This document shows positions 16,410 through 24,671 of a stretch of DNA of 59,450 bases, piece by piece. Source of the stretch: an uncultured Eubacteriales bacterium (lineage in GTDB: Bacteria; Bacillota; Clostridia; Oscillospirales; Oscillospiraceae); contig CAUGSS010000016.1 in assembly GCA_959602365.1 (NCBI GenBank), positions 1-59,450 of the forward strand, written 5' to 3'. Positions within the stretch are counted from its first letter, which is position 1; each line of letters begins with the position of its first letter. The notes beneath the pieces are model-generated. The model worked only from the letters and a program-made list of their open reading frames with translations, did not search any database and was not told the origin of the DNA. A program made the position numbers and the translations under genes.

Positions 16410-16446
16410 CCAGCATAATGCGTTATTGATACAAGGAGGAATTATT

Positions 16447-17331
16447 TTGAAGGGTATTATTCTGGCCGGAGGTTCCGGCACACGGCTGTATCCTCTCACT
16501 ATGGTTACATCCAAGCAGCTCTTGCCGGTCTATGACAAGCCCATGGTGTATTATCCGCTCTCCACCCTGATGCTTGCGGGGATTCAGGATATCTTGATCA
16601 TCTCCACCCCCACCGATCTGCCCAACTTCGAGCGCCTGCTGGGGAACGGCAGCCAGTACGGCATTCATCTGAGCTACAAGGTACAGCCCTCGCCCGACGG
16701 ACTGGCCCAGGCCTTCCTGCTGGGGGAGGAATTCATTGGGGATGACTGCTGCGCCATGGTGCTGGGGGACAACATTTTCTACGGCAACGGCTTCACCCGG
16801 CTGCTGCGTCAGGCTGTGCAGGATGCGGAGCATGGGAAAGCCTCTATCTTCGGGTATTATGTCAACGATCCGGAGCGCTTCGGCATCGTGGAGTTCGACG
16901 AAACTGGCCGCGCGATCTCGGTGGAGGAAAAACCGAAGCACCCCAAGAGCAACTATTGCATCACCGGTCTGTACTTTTATGACAACCGTGTGGTAGAGTA
17001 TGCCAAGCGGGTGAAGCCCTCTGCCCGGGGTGAGTTGGAGATCACGGATCTGAACCGGATGTATCTGGAGGACGGTACCCTGAATGTCCAGCTCATGGGC
17101 CGGGGTTACGCCTGGCTGGATACAGGCACCATGGACTCCCTGGTGGACGCCGCCGACTTTGTGCGCACCATCCAGAACCGCCAGGGCATCGAAATCTCCG
17201 CTCCGGAGGAGATCGCCTTTATCAACGGCTGGATCACCAAGGAGACCCTGATGGAATCGGCTCAGCGCTACGGAAAATCGCCCTATGGTGAGCACCTCAA
17301 GCGGGTGGCCGCCGGAAAGGTACGGTATTGA
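16447..17331 (+). CDS. rfbA: Glucose-1-phosphate thymidylyltransferase
   Basis: First step of dTDP-L-rhamnose synthesis: dTTP plus glucose-1-phosphate gives dTDP-glucose. The nucleotide-binding signature GGSGTRLYPLT lies at residues 8-18, with LGDNIFYG (metal-binding Asp) near residue 107. It has 294 residues, as expected. The TTG at 16447 follows AAGGAGG at proper distance; starting further upstream would add residues absent from the family. It is first of four adjacent rfb genes. Confidence 0.95.
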   Translation: MKGIILAGGSGTRLYPLTMVTSKQLLPVYDKPMVYYPLSTLMLAGIQDILIISTPTDLPNFERLLGNGSQYGIHLSYKVQPSPDGLAQAFLLGEEFIGDDCCAMVLGDNIFYGNGFTRLLRQAVQDAEHGKASIFGYYVNDPERFGIVEFDETGRAISVEEKPKHPKSNYCITGLYFYDNRVVEYAKRVKPSARGELEITDLNRMYLEDGTLNVQLMGRGYAWLDTGTMDSLVDAADFVRTIQNRQGIEISAPEEIAFINGWITKETLMESAQRYGKSPYGEHLKRVAAGKVRY

Positions 17332-17332
17332 T

Positions 17333-18382
17333 ATGGGAAAAACAATTATTGTCACCGGCGGCGCCGGCTTTATCGGCGCCAACTTCGTCTATCTGGAGCT
17401 GCAGGAGCACCCGGAGGACCGCATTGTCTGCCTGGACAAGCTGACCTATGCGGGCAACCTGGAGACTTTGGCCGAGGCCATGAAAAATCCTCAGTTCCGG
17501 TTCGTCAAGGCGGATATCTGCGACCGGGCTGCGGTGGATCAGCTCTTTGAGGAAGAGCACCCCGACATCGTGGTCAACTTTGCCGCCGAGAGCCATGTGG
17601 ACCGCTCCATTGAGGACCCGGGCATCTTCCTGCAGACCAATATCATCGGCACCCAGGTGATGATGGACGCCTGCCGCAAGCACGGCATCGAGCGCTATCA
17701 TCAGGTCTCCACCGACGAGGTCTATGGTGACCTGCCCCTGGACCGGCCCGACCTGTTCTTCACCGAGCAGACTCCGCTCCATACCTCCAGCCCCTATTCC
17801 TCCTCCAAGGCCGGGGCCGACCTGCTGGTCAACGCCTATCACCGCACCTATGGCCTGCCCACCACCATTTCCCGGTGCTCCAATAACTATGGCCCCTATC
17901 AGTTCCCGGAGAAACTGATCCCTCTGATGATTGCCAACGCCCTGGCGGACAAGCCCCTGCCCGTCTATGGCGAAGGCCTTAACGTCCGGGACTGGCTCTA
18001 TGTGGAGGACCACTGCAAGGCCATCGACCTGATCATCCGCAAGGGCCGGGTTGGCGAGGTCTACAACATTGGCGGCCACAACGAGATGCGGAATATTGAC
18101 ATTGTCAAGATCATCTGTGCAGCGTTGGGCAAGCCTGAGAGCCTGATCACCCATGTCACCGACCGGAAGGGTCACGATATGCGCTACGCCATTGATCCCA
18201 CGTTTATTCATAATGAACTGGGCTGGCTGCCGGAGACCAAGTTCAAGGACGGCATTCAGAAGACCATTCAGTGGTATCTGGACAACAAGTCCTGGTGGGA
18301 GAATATCATCTCCGGCGAGTACCAGAACTATTTTCAGAAGATGTACGGCGACCGCCTGGCGGATGCGGGGGAGCAGGGCTGA
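17333..18382 (+). CDS. rfbB: dTDP-glucose 4,6-dehydratase
   Basis: Short-chain dehydrogenase of the extended class (349 residues) that converts dTDP-glucose to the 4-keto-6-deoxy sugar with bound NAD+. TGGAGFIGANF is the cofactor-binding motif near the N terminus, STDEVYGDL supplies the catalytic Thr-Asp-Glu, and YSSSKAGAD is the YxxxK catalytic pair. ATG at 17333 comes one base after the rfbA stop; an upstream GTG lies within rfbA. Its stop overlaps the rfbD start. Confidence 0.96.
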   Translation: MGKTIIVTGGAGFIGANFVYLELQEHPEDRIVCLDKLTYAGNLETLAEAMKNPQFRFVKADICDRAAVDQLFEEEHPDIVVNFAAESHVDRSIEDPGIFLQTNIIGTQVMMDACRKHGIERYHQVSTDEVYGDLPLDRPDLFFTEQTPLHTSSPYSSSKAGADLLVNAYHRTYGLPTTISRCSNNYGPYQFPEKLIPLMIANALADKPLPVYGEGLNVRDWLYVEDHCKAIDLIIRKGRVGEVYNIGGHNEMRNIDIVKIICAALGKPESLITHVTDRKGHDMRYAIDPTFIHNELGWLPETKFKDGIQKTIQWYLDNKSWWENIISGEYQNYFQKMYGDRLADAGEQG

Positions 18383-19302
18383 TGAAAGTCTTTGTCACCG
18401 GAGTGGCCGGCCAGCTGGGCCACGACGTCATGAATGAGCTGGCCCGTCGGGGCCACGAGGGCATCGGCACCGACCTGGCACCGGAGTACAGCGGCATCCA
18501 GGACGGCAGCTGCGTTACCACAATGCCCTATGTCTCTCTGGACATCACGGATGCCGAGGCAGTGGACCGGGTGATTCGGGAAGTCAATCCTGACGCAGTG
18601 GTACACTGCGCCGCATGGACGGCGGTGGATTTGGCCGAAGACGAGGACAAAGTGGATAAAGTGCGGGCCATCAACGCCGGCGGCACTGCCAACATCGCCA
18701 AGGTTTGCAAGGCTCTGGACTGCAAGATGCTCTATCTGTCCACGGATTATGTGTTTGACGGACAGGGGACTGCCCCTTGGGAGCCCGACTGCAAGGACTA
18801 TAAACCCCTGAATGTCTATGGCCAGACCAAGCTGGAAGGGGAGCAGGCAGTCAGTTCTACTCTGGAGAAGTATTTCATTGTCCGGATTGCCTGGGTCTTT
18901 GGCCTGAATGGAAAGAATTTCATTAAAACGATGCTTGGCCTGTCGGAAAAGTATGACACCATCCGGGTGGTCAACGACCAGGTGGGTACACCCACTTATA
19001 CCTTTGACCTGGCCCGGCTGCTGGTGGATATGATCGAGACGGACAAGTACGGCTATTATCACGCCACCAACGAGGGCGGCTACATCTCTTGGTATGACTT
19101 CACCTGCGAGATCTTCCGCCAGGCGGGCCGTTCCACCCAGGTGATCCCGGTCACCACGGAGGAATATGGCCTGTCCAAGGCGGCCCGGCCCTTCAACAGC
19201 CGGCTGGACAAGCAAAAGCTGGCCCAAAACGGCTTTGAGCCCCTGCCCACCTGGCAGGATGCCCTGAGCCGCTACCTCACTGAGTTAGGAGTGACGCAGT
19301 AA
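18382..19302 (+). CDS. rfbD: dTDP-4-dehydrorhamnose reductase
   Basis: NAD(P)H-dependent reductase giving dTDP-L-rhamnose, the last step (306 residues). It shows TGVAGQLGHDV for cofactor binding, STDYVFDG and YGQTKLEGE (YxxxK). It starts at the A of the rfbB TGA stop (TGATG overlap), so expression is coupled. Gene order A-B-D-C places the reductase before the epimerase. Confidence 0.95.
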   Translation: MKVFVTGVAGQLGHDVMNELARRGHEGIGTDLAPEYSGIQDGSCVTTMPYVSLDITDAEAVDRVIREVNPDAVVHCAAWTAVDLAEDEDKVDKVRAINAGGTANIAKVCKALDCKMLYLSTDYVFDGQGTAPWEPDCKDYKPLNVYGQTKLEGEQAVSSTLEKYFIVRIAWVFGLNGKNFIKTMLGLSEKYDTIRVVNDQVGTPTYTFDLARLLVDMIETDKYGYYHATNEGGYISWYDFTCEIFRQAGRSTQVIPVTTEEYGLSKAARPFNSRLDKQKLAQNGFEPLPTWQDALSRYLTELGVTQ

Positions 19303-19303
19303 C

Positions 19304-19906
19304 ATGGCACAGATCAAAGTGACGCCCGCCCCCATTGAAGGCCTGTATGTGATTGAGCCCGCCGTCCACGGCGACAGCCGGGGTTATTTCATGGAGACCT
19401 ATAACCAGAACGACATGCATGAGTTCGGCCTGGATATGGTCTTTGTCCAGGATAACCAGAGTATGTCCACCAAGGGCGTGCTCCGGGGCCTCCACTTTCA
19501 GAAGCAGTATCCCCAGGGCAAACTGGTTCGGGTCATCCGGGGCACTGTCTTTGATGTGGCGGTGGATCTGCGCACAGGCAGCGAGACCTACGGCAAGTGG
19601 TACGGCGTGGAACTGAGCGCGGAAAATAAGAAGCAGTTTTATATCAGCGAGGGCTTCGCCCACGGTTTCCTGGTCCTCAGTGACGAGGCCGAGTTCTGCT
19701 ATAAGGTCACGGACTTCTACCACCCTGGAGACGAGGGCGGCCTGGCCTGGAATGATCCGGCCATCGGCATTCAGTGGCCCCAGCTGGTCGGGGAGTACCA
19801 GGGCAGCTGCTCTGCCCAGGGCTACACCCTTGCGGACGGCACCCCGCTGAACCTGTCTGAAAAGGACCAGAAGTGGGATACCCTGGCCAATACCTTCCAT
19901 TTCTGA
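19304..19906 (+). CDS. rfbC: dTDP-4-dehydrorhamnose 3,5-epimerase
   Basis: Cupin-fold epimerase of 200 residues acting between RfbB and RfbD. GVLRGLHFQ carries the catalytic-base His, and FVLSDEAEFCYKVTDFYHP the substrate Tyr region. It starts one base after the rfbD stop. It closes the operon, which has every enzyme needed to make dTDP-L-rhamnose from glucose-1-phosphate. Confidence 0.95.
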   Translation: MAQIKVTPAPIEGLYVIEPAVHGDSRGYFMETYNQNDMHEFGLDMVFVQDNQSMSTKGVLRGLHFQKQYPQGKLVRVIRGTVFDVAVDLRTGSETYGKWYGVELSAENKKQFYISEGFAHGFLVLSDEAEFCYKVTDFYHPGDEGGLAWNDPAIGIQWPQLVGEYQGSCSAQGYTLADGTPLNLSEKDQKWDTLANTFHF

Positions 19907-19937
19907 GCGCTTGTAATCGCTTTACACAGATCTTTTG

Positions 19938-19985
19938 ACGCCCGGCATTCGGTGGAATCGGATGCCGGGCGTTAGCGTTATTTTG
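19938..19985 (+). terminator. Terminator of the rhamnose operon
   Basis: ACGCCCGGCAT (19938-19948) pairs with ATGCCGGGCGT (19962-19972), followed by a T-rich stretch to 19985. Confidence 0.8.
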
Positions 19986-20039
19986 TTTGAAAAAGTGGAC
20001 ACTTGAATATCATAGATAAAACGCATTTTGGTCAGGTAT

Positions 20040-20071
20040 AAAAAAGTCGGAGCAAAGCGGACTTTGCTCCG
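20040..20071 (-). terminator. Second minus-strand terminator downstream of tRNA-Ser
   Basis: Perfect 11-base stem (TCGGAGCAAAG with CTTTGCTCCGA, loop of 4). Read on the minus strand it is followed by CTTTTTTAT, a classical intrinsic terminator. It lies 143 bases beyond the first tRNA terminator with no protein gene between them. Confidence 0.75.
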
Positions 20072-20213
20072 ATGCGGCATGGACGGTTAAAAAGGATATT
20101 TTCGCCTCAGCGGAAAAAGCCGCCCACAGGACGGCGTTCCTAACCGGAGCCCGGCAGCAGCGGGGACGGTTTGGAACGGAGATGCGACAAAATGAGGGGG
20201 AGGTGACTTCTGC

Positions 20214-20248
20214 AAAAAAGCCGCCGCGAACGACTTGGCGTCCGCGGC
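20214..20248 (-). terminator. Terminator of tRNA-Ser
   Basis: On the minus strand a 10-base stem (20248-20239 with 20232-20223, one G-T wobble) followed by GGCTTTTTT, just downstream of the tRNA 3' end. Confidence 0.8.
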
Positions 20249-20252
20249 GACA

Positions 20253-20341
20253 TGGCGCAGCGGGTGGGATTCGAACCCACGTGCGGTTACCCGCAAACTG
20301 ATTTCGAGTCAGCCCCGTTATGACCACTTCGATACCGCTGC
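20253..20341 (-). tRNA. tRNA-Ser(CGA)
   Basis: An 89-base cloverleaf on the minus strand with a 7-base acceptor stem (GCAGCGG with CCGCTGC), discriminator G and an encoded CCA. The anticodon stem-loop is CTGA-CTCGAAA-TCAG, giving anticodon CGA (serine codon UCG). The long variable arm (GCGGGTAACCCGC) is typical of serine tRNAs, and the T arm is GTGGG-TTCGAAT-CCCAC. It has its own promoter and terminator. Confidence 0.95.
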
Positions 20342-20393
20342 GTATGCTGTTGTGTGCACCGGGCGGGAAGATCCTGCCGCAATGCGCTTATCT

Positions 20394-20422
20394 ATTATGC
20401 CACAACCAGCGATAAAAGGCAA
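20394..20422 (-). promoter_or_regulatory. tRNA-Ser promoter
   Basis: On the minus strand TTGCCT (20422-20417), 17-base spacer, CATAAT (20399-20394), about 50 bases before the mature 5' end. Confidence 0.6.
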
Positions 20423-20445
20423 GCAAGAAATTATGATCCTTTGGG

Positions 20446-20474
20446 TTGAGCGGAGCCGATTTATATGCTACACT
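20446..20474 (+). promoter_or_regulatory. Promoter of the small zinc-ribbon gene
   Basis: TTGAGC (20446-20451), 17-base spacer, TACACT (20469-20474) preceded by TGC. It is divergent from the tRNA-Ser promoter. Confidence 0.6.
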
Positions 20475-20538
20475 GAATGCGTGGGAAAACATGGTATACG
20501 CATGCACCATAAACCAAAACGGGAGGGGAGGGAAAGAG

Positions 20539-20781
20539 ATGGATTTTGAACTGCCCTGTTGTCCGGAATGCGGCGAGCCGCTGCTGGACGATCTCCGGGA
20601 TTTTGCCACCGAGTCCAGGGAATATGAAGGCCCCTTTGGCCATGTGTGTCAGTGGATGTTCCGGGATGTATCTCTGGAGTGTCCCGGCTGCGGCATAGAG
20701 CTGCAGCTCAATGGACAAATTGTGGAGGAGGCTGGTGCCAGCGAGCAGGAGCTGGAAATCACAGCCAACTATGATGCATAA
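20539..20781 (+). CDS. Small zinc-ribbon protein of unknown function
   Basis: An 80-residue acidic protein with two CxxC pairs, CPEC at residues 8-11 and CPGC at about 51-54, so a single zinc-ribbon is likely. There is no membrane segment and no known enzymatic motif. ATG at 20539 follows GGGAGGGAAAGAG; the promoter at 20446-20474 excludes the longer frame. It is monocistronic between tRNA-Ser and the convergent trmD. I do not recognise the family. Confidence 0.75.
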   Translation: MDFELPCCPECGEPLLDDLRDFATESREYEGPFGHVCQWMFRDVSLECPGCGIELQLNGQIVEEAGASEQELEITANYDA

Positions 20782-20800
20782 ATCATTGGAAATCCGCCGC

Positions 20801-20838
20801 GGCGGAGCTCAATCGTGAGACTGAGCTCCGCCGTTTTT
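20801..20838 (+). terminator. Terminator between the zinc-ribbon gene and trmD
   Basis: GGCGGAGCTCA (20801-20811) pairs with TGAGCTCCGCC (20822-20832), followed by GTTTTTC. The stem overlaps the last codons of the convergent trmD. Confidence 0.75.
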
Positions 20839-21594
20839 CTGTTCTGCCTCTTCCTGAGCGATTTCCTGCAGCAGTTTTTGATCTGCCTTGGAGCTCAGGT
20901 CCAGCTTGGCGTACATGTCGGGCCGCCGGTCCCGGGTGCGGATGATGGACTGTTTGCGTCTCCACTTGGCCACATTGGCGTGGTGACCGGAGAGCAGGAT
21001 AGGGGGTACCGCTCTTCCGTGCCAGATCTCGGGGCGGGAGTACTGGGGAAACTCCAGAAGGCCGTCCCAGTGGCTCTCGTTTTCATAGCATTCCGGGTCG
21101 GAGAGCACGCCGGGGACCAACCGGCACACTGCATCAGCCACGGCCATGGCTGGAATTTCACCACCTGTGAGCACGAAGTCCCCCAGGGAGATTTCCTCGT
21201 CCACGCATTCCTCAATAAAGCGCTCGTCAATGCCCTCGTAGTGGCCGCAGACCAGAATCAGCCGGTCATAGTCATCCCGCAGCCGCACGGCGTCAGCCTG
21301 CTTGAAGGGCTTTCCGCAGGGGGACATATAGATGGTGCGCACCCGCTGGCCCTCGGGCACGCCCTCCATGATATGGGCCCAGCACCGATAGAGGGGATCT
21401 GCCTGCATCACCGCTCCATGGCCGCCGCCGTAGGGGTAGTCATCCACCTGATTCTGCTTGTTGGTGGTGTAGTCCCGGATCTGATGGCACTCCACCCGGA
21501 TAAATCCCCGCTCCTGGCCCCGGCCCAGAATGGATTCACAGAGCATGTCTCCCACCACATCGGGGAAGAGGGTCATAATGTCAATCCACATCAT
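20809..21594 (-). CDS. trmD: tRNA (guanine(37)-N1)-methyltransferase
   Basis: SPOUT-class knotted methyltransferase that methylates G37 next to the anticodon and prevents frameshifting. The 261 residues include VECHQIRDYT near the N terminus, the SAM-binding knot LVCGHYEGIDERF and the following SLGDFVLTGGE with the catalytic Asp. The start MMWIDIMTLFPD overlaps the rimM stop by 4 bases; ATG at 21591 is equally possible. It is the last gene of the ylxM-ffh-rpsP-khpA-rimM-trmD operon. Confidence 0.95.
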   Translation of the reverse strand: MMWIDIMTLFPDVVGDMLCESILGRGQERGFIRVECHQIRDYTTNKQNQVDDYPYGGGHGAVMQADPLYRCWAHIMEGVPEGQRVRTIYMSPCGKPFKQADAVRLRDDYDRLILVCGHYEGIDERFIEECVDEEISLGDFVLTGGEIPAMAVADAVCRLVPGVLSDPECYENESHWDGLLEFPQYSRPEIWHGRAVPPILLSGHHANVAKWRRKQSIIRTRDRRPDMYAKLDLSSKADQKLLQEIAQEEAEQKNGGAQSHD

Positions 21595-22085
21595 TGGCCC
21601 AACCCCTCCAGCAGGTGAAAGGAGATATACCCCTCGTCCTCGTTGATCTCCACTACAAAATCCGGAACATCCGGGATCAGATAGGTTTTCTCCCCCTTGA
21701 CCTCATAGAGATCCTGGGCGGGGTAGGCCAGCACGTCGGTTACCTTACCGAACACTTCGCCGGTGTCCGCGTCTCTGGCCTCCAGACCGATCAGATCTGC
21801 AATAAAATGCTCGCCTTCCATCTCTTTGATATCGGCGCGGCGTACCTCTATGATCTTATTTTTGTAGGGCAGGGCACTGTCGATGTCGGTAACACCCGCA
21901 ATGGTAATCAGCGCATTCTGCTGGTGGACCCGAACCGAACACAGCTCGACAGGTTTTCCGCCGATATACACGGTGTCAAACTGTGCCAAAAAGTCCGGCT
22001 GATCACTCCAGGGCTGCACCTTCAGCTCCCCCCGGATGCCAAAGGTATTGATGATTTTCCCTGCCTCCAAAAAATCCTTCTTCAA
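21591..22085 (-). CDS. rimM: Ribosome maturation factor RimM
   Basis: Assists late 30S assembly by binding S19 (16S processing). The 164 residues begin EAGKIINTFGIRGELKV, the usual RimM N-terminal barrel, and end with the PRC-barrel domain (LIPDVPDFVVEINEDEGYI). TTG at 22085 has GGAAGGAG about 9 bases upstream; the longer open frame to 22157 would read through the ribosome site. It is in the standard rpsP-khpA-rimM-trmD order. Confidence 0.93.
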   Translation of the reverse strand: MKKDFLEAGKIINTFGIRGELKVQPWSDQPDFLAQFDTVYIGGKPVELCSVRVHQQNALITIAGVTDIDSALPYKNKIIEVRRADIKEMEGEHFIADLIGLEARDADTGEVFGKVTDVLAYPAQDLYEVKGEKTYLIPDVPDFVVEINEDEGYISFHLLEGLGQ

Positions 22086-22162
22086 CGAAATCGCTCCTTC
22101 CAAATGGGACTGAGAGAAAAGGAAAACCGGGGTGCCGCTGTGCGGCATCCCGGTCAATTCAC

Positions 22163-22393
22163 TCAGTCGACGATATCGACGGTGACCCTGGTGTTCTGAC
22201 GCTGAGCATAGGAGCGCATCAGCGTGCGGATCTCCTTGGCAATGCGGCCCTGACGGCCGATTACCTTGCCCATGTCCTCGGGGGCCACCCGCAGTTCCAG
22301 GACGAGCTCGCCATCGCAGTTCACCTCATTGACGCTGACCTGATCAGGATGGTCAACAAGGTGTTGCGCGATATAGGTCAGAAGTTCTTTCAT
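22163..22393 (-). CDS. khpA: KH-domain RNA-binding protein KhpA
   Basis: A 76-residue single type II KH domain with the GRQG loop (GKVIGRQGRIAKEIR). It is the KhpA family (YlqC), which partners KhpB/Jag and binds many RNAs in Gram-positive bacteria. Location between rpsP and rimM is conserved. No anomalies. Confidence 0.92.
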   Translation of the reverse strand: MKELLTYIAQHLVDHPDQVSVNEVNCDGELVLELRVAPEDMGKVIGRQGRIAKEIRTLMRSYAQRQNTRVTVDIVD

Positions 22394-22414
22394 AACGTGT
22401 CGAGCCTCGATTTC

Positions 22415-22654
22415 TTACAGGACGCCGGCTTTTTTCAGCAGACCCTTCACAGTCTCAGTGGGCTGAGCGCCGGTCTTGATCCAGGCCTGGGCGCGCTCGG
22501 CGTCCACCTTGATCTCGGCGGGATCAGTCAGGGGATTGTAGGTTCCGATCTCCTCGATAAAACGGCCGTCCCGAGGATAGCGGGAATCCGCCACCACGAT
22601 ACGATAGAAAGGAGCCTTCTTGGCGCCCATGCGGCGCAGTCTGATCTTAACCAT
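22415..22654 (-). CDS. rpsP: 30S ribosomal protein S16
   Basis: A 79-residue S16 with the conserved MVKIRLRRMGAKKAPFYRIV opening and the FIEEIGTYNP segment. It sits 77 bases after ffh within the same operon. Confidence 0.96.
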   Translation of the reverse strand: MVKIRLRRMGAKKAPFYRIVVADSRYPRDGRFIEEIGTYNPLTDPAEIKVDAERAQAWIKTGAQPTETVKGLLKKAGVL

Positions 22655-22731
22655 GTATCATTCACCTCCAAAAGATTGCTGACTTTTTATTTGAAAAGCG
22701 GGCTTACACATCTGAATGCTTGCCGCGCTGA

Positions 22732-24147
22732 TCAACGCTTTTTCTTCTTGCGTTTTTTGTTGGGCTTGGTGCGTCCCCGGGAGTGGCCGCCCCCCATACC
22801 CAAGCCGCCCAATCCAGGCATTCCGCCGCCCATCATGCCGCGTACGGCTTTGGGCATCCGGCCGCCGGACATTTGACGGGCCATGTTCTGCATCATCTCA
22901 AACTGTTTGAGCACCTGGTTGACCTGCTGCACCGTGGTGCCGCTGCCGGCGGCAATACGCTTCTTGCGGCTGGCGTTGAGCAGGGAGGGGTCATCCCGCT
23001 CCTTAACCGTCATGGACTGAATGATGGCCTCGGTGCGGGTGAGGATACTCTCGTCCAAGTCCTCCTCATTGACTTTCCCCTTCATTCCAGGCAGCATTCC
23101 CATGATATCGGACAGAGAACCCATCTTGCGAAGCTGAAGCAGCTGATCGTAATAGTCCGCCAGGGTAAAACGGTTTTTCTTGAGTTTTTCCTGAAGTTTG
23201 GCCGCCTGTTCCTCATCGAAATTGGCCTCGGCCTTTTCGATCAGGGAGAGCATGTCGCCCATCCCCAGAATTCGGTTGGCCATCCGGTCGGGGTGGAACA
23301 CCTCGATCTGATCCAGCTTTTCCCCAACACCAGCAAACTTGATGGGCTTTCCGGTGGTGGCCTTGATGGACAGGGCCGCGCCGCCCCGGGCGTCGCCGTC
23401 CAGTTTGGTCAGCATGACGCCGGTGAGATCCAGCGCATCGTTGAAGGCCACTGCCGCGTTGACGGCGTCCTGGCCGATCATGGCATCCACCACCAGCATA
23501 ATTTCCTGGGGCTGGACCGCTGCCTTGATGCGCTTGAGCTCGTCCATCAGCTCCTCGTCCACATGGAGCCGGCCGGCGGTGTCCAGAAACACCATATCGT
23601 TGCCGTGCTTGCGGGCGTGGTCCACTGCGGCGGTGGCAATATCCACCGGGTCGATCTGCCCCATTTGGAAGACGGGCACGCCAACCTGTTCGCCCACCAC
23701 TTCCAACTGCTTGATTGCAGCCGGGCGGTAGACGTCGCAGGCCACCAGCAGGGGACGGCGTCCGTTGCGCTTGAAGTGGCCGGCCAGTTTGGCGGCATTG
23801 GTGGTCTTACCGGCGCCCTGGAGGCCCACCATCATGATAATTGTGGGACCCTTGGGGGCGGTGATGATGCCCTCGGCCTTGCCCCCCATCAATTCCGTCA
23901 GCTCTTCGTTGACGATCTTGATGACCATCTGGGCAGGGGATAGAGCCTTCAGAACATCCGCGCCAACCGCCCGTTCTGTGACCTGGTTGACAAATTCTTT
24001 GACCACCTTGAAGCTGACGTCAGCCTCCAGCAGGGCCAGCCGGACTTCCCGCATGGCCTCCCGGACGTCGGCCTCGGTCAGTCTGCCCTTGCCCCGCAGC
24101 CGATTAAATGCATTGGTGAGTTTTTCAGTCAATCCCTCAAAGGCCAT
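22732..24147 (-). CDS. ffh: Signal recognition particle protein Ffh
   Basis: GTPase subunit of the SRP that targets membrane and secreted proteins with 4.5S RNA and FtsY. NG domain: GLQGAGKTTNAAKLA is the P-loop, DTAGRLH the G3 region and TKLDGDARGG the G4 region. The methionine-rich M domain follows (about 300-430). The C terminus has an unusually long Gly/Met stretch, then a Lys/Arg tail (KPNKKRKKKKR). Length is 471. It follows ylxM by 3 bases. ftsY is not in the window. Confidence 0.96.
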   Translation of the reverse strand: MAFEGLTEKLTNAFNRLRGKGRLTEADVREAMREVRLALLEADVSFKVVKEFVNQVTERAVGADVLKALSPAQMVIKIVNEELTELMGGKAEGIITAPKGPTIIMMVGLQGAGKTTNAAKLAGHFKRNGRRPLLVACDVYRPAAIKQLEVVGEQVGVPVFQMGQIDPVDIATAAVDHARKHGNDMVFLDTAGRLHVDEELMDELKRIKAAVQPQEIMLVVDAMIGQDAVNAAVAFNDALDLTGVMLTKLDGDARGGAALSIKATTGKPIKFAGVGEKLDQIEVFHPDRMANRILGMGDMLSLIEKAEANFDEEQAAKLQEKLKKNRFTLADYYDQLLQLRKMGSLSDIMGMLPGMKGKVNEEDLDESILTRTEAIIQSMTVKERDDPSLLNASRKKRIAAGSGTTVQQVNQVLKQFEMMQNMARQMSGGRMPKAVRGMMGGGMPGLGGLGMGGGHSRGRTKPNKKRKKKKR

Positions 24148-24150
24148 GGG

Positions 24151-24516
24151 TTACTCCTTCAGCTTTGCTGCGCAGTCGCGGATCTCCTGGGCCAGCCGCA
24201 GCAGATCGGAACTGGCGTAACGCTCCTCGTTGATCATCATGATCTGGCTGGCTGCGTTTTCAATCTGAGCACTCAGCTTCTGCATCTCCAGAAACCGGGC
24301 CACAATGCCCGTCTTTTCCTCCAACTCCGTGAGGATAGCCTCGGCGCGGACCAGCACATCCCGCACGCCTTGGCGGGTAATGCCGGCATTTTCTGCAATC
24401 TCAGCCAGGGAGAGGTCGTCATTATAATAGAGATCAAAAAATTCCTTCTGGCGGTCGGTGAGAAGGTCGCCGTAAAAATCAAAGAGCATTGTCATGCGAA
24501 ATGCCTTGTCTTTCAT
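24151..24516 (-). CDS. ylxM: YlxM/p13-like DNA-binding protein
   Basis: A 121-residue helix-turn-helix protein of the YlxM family, always next to ffh (or ftsY) in Firmicutes and thought to modulate SRP. The HTH region is LSLAEIAENAGITRQGVRDVL, like the sigma-70 region 4 fold, followed by a coiled helix. ATG at 24516 has GGAGGGATCACC upstream. It heads the six-gene operon. Confidence 0.92.
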   Translation of the reverse strand: MKDKAFRMTMLFDFYGDLLTDRQKEFFDLYYNDDLSLAEIAENAGITRQGVRDVLVRAEAILTELEEKTGIVARFLEMQKLSAQIENAASQIMMINEERYASSDLLRLAQEIRDCAAKLKE

Positions 24517-24573
24517 GGTGATCCCTCCGGCTTTGTCATTTCGGTAAAGCACCTATGCTTTACAACAAGAGAG

Positions 24574-24602
24574 ATTTTACTATATAATTTGGCGGCTGTC
24601 AA
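24574..24602 (-). promoter_or_regulatory. Promoter of the ylxM-ffh-trmD operon
   Basis: On the minus strand TTGACA (24602-24597), 17-base spacer, TAAAAT (24579-24574), about 55 bases before the ylxM start. It lies in the 155-base divergent gap shared with the glucan synthase gene. Confidence 0.75.
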
Positions 24603-24671
24603 GTGTTTTGCCTTGTATATTTCGCGAAAAAACAGGAAAACATAGGGTACTTCTTTATATGGAGGCAGATC

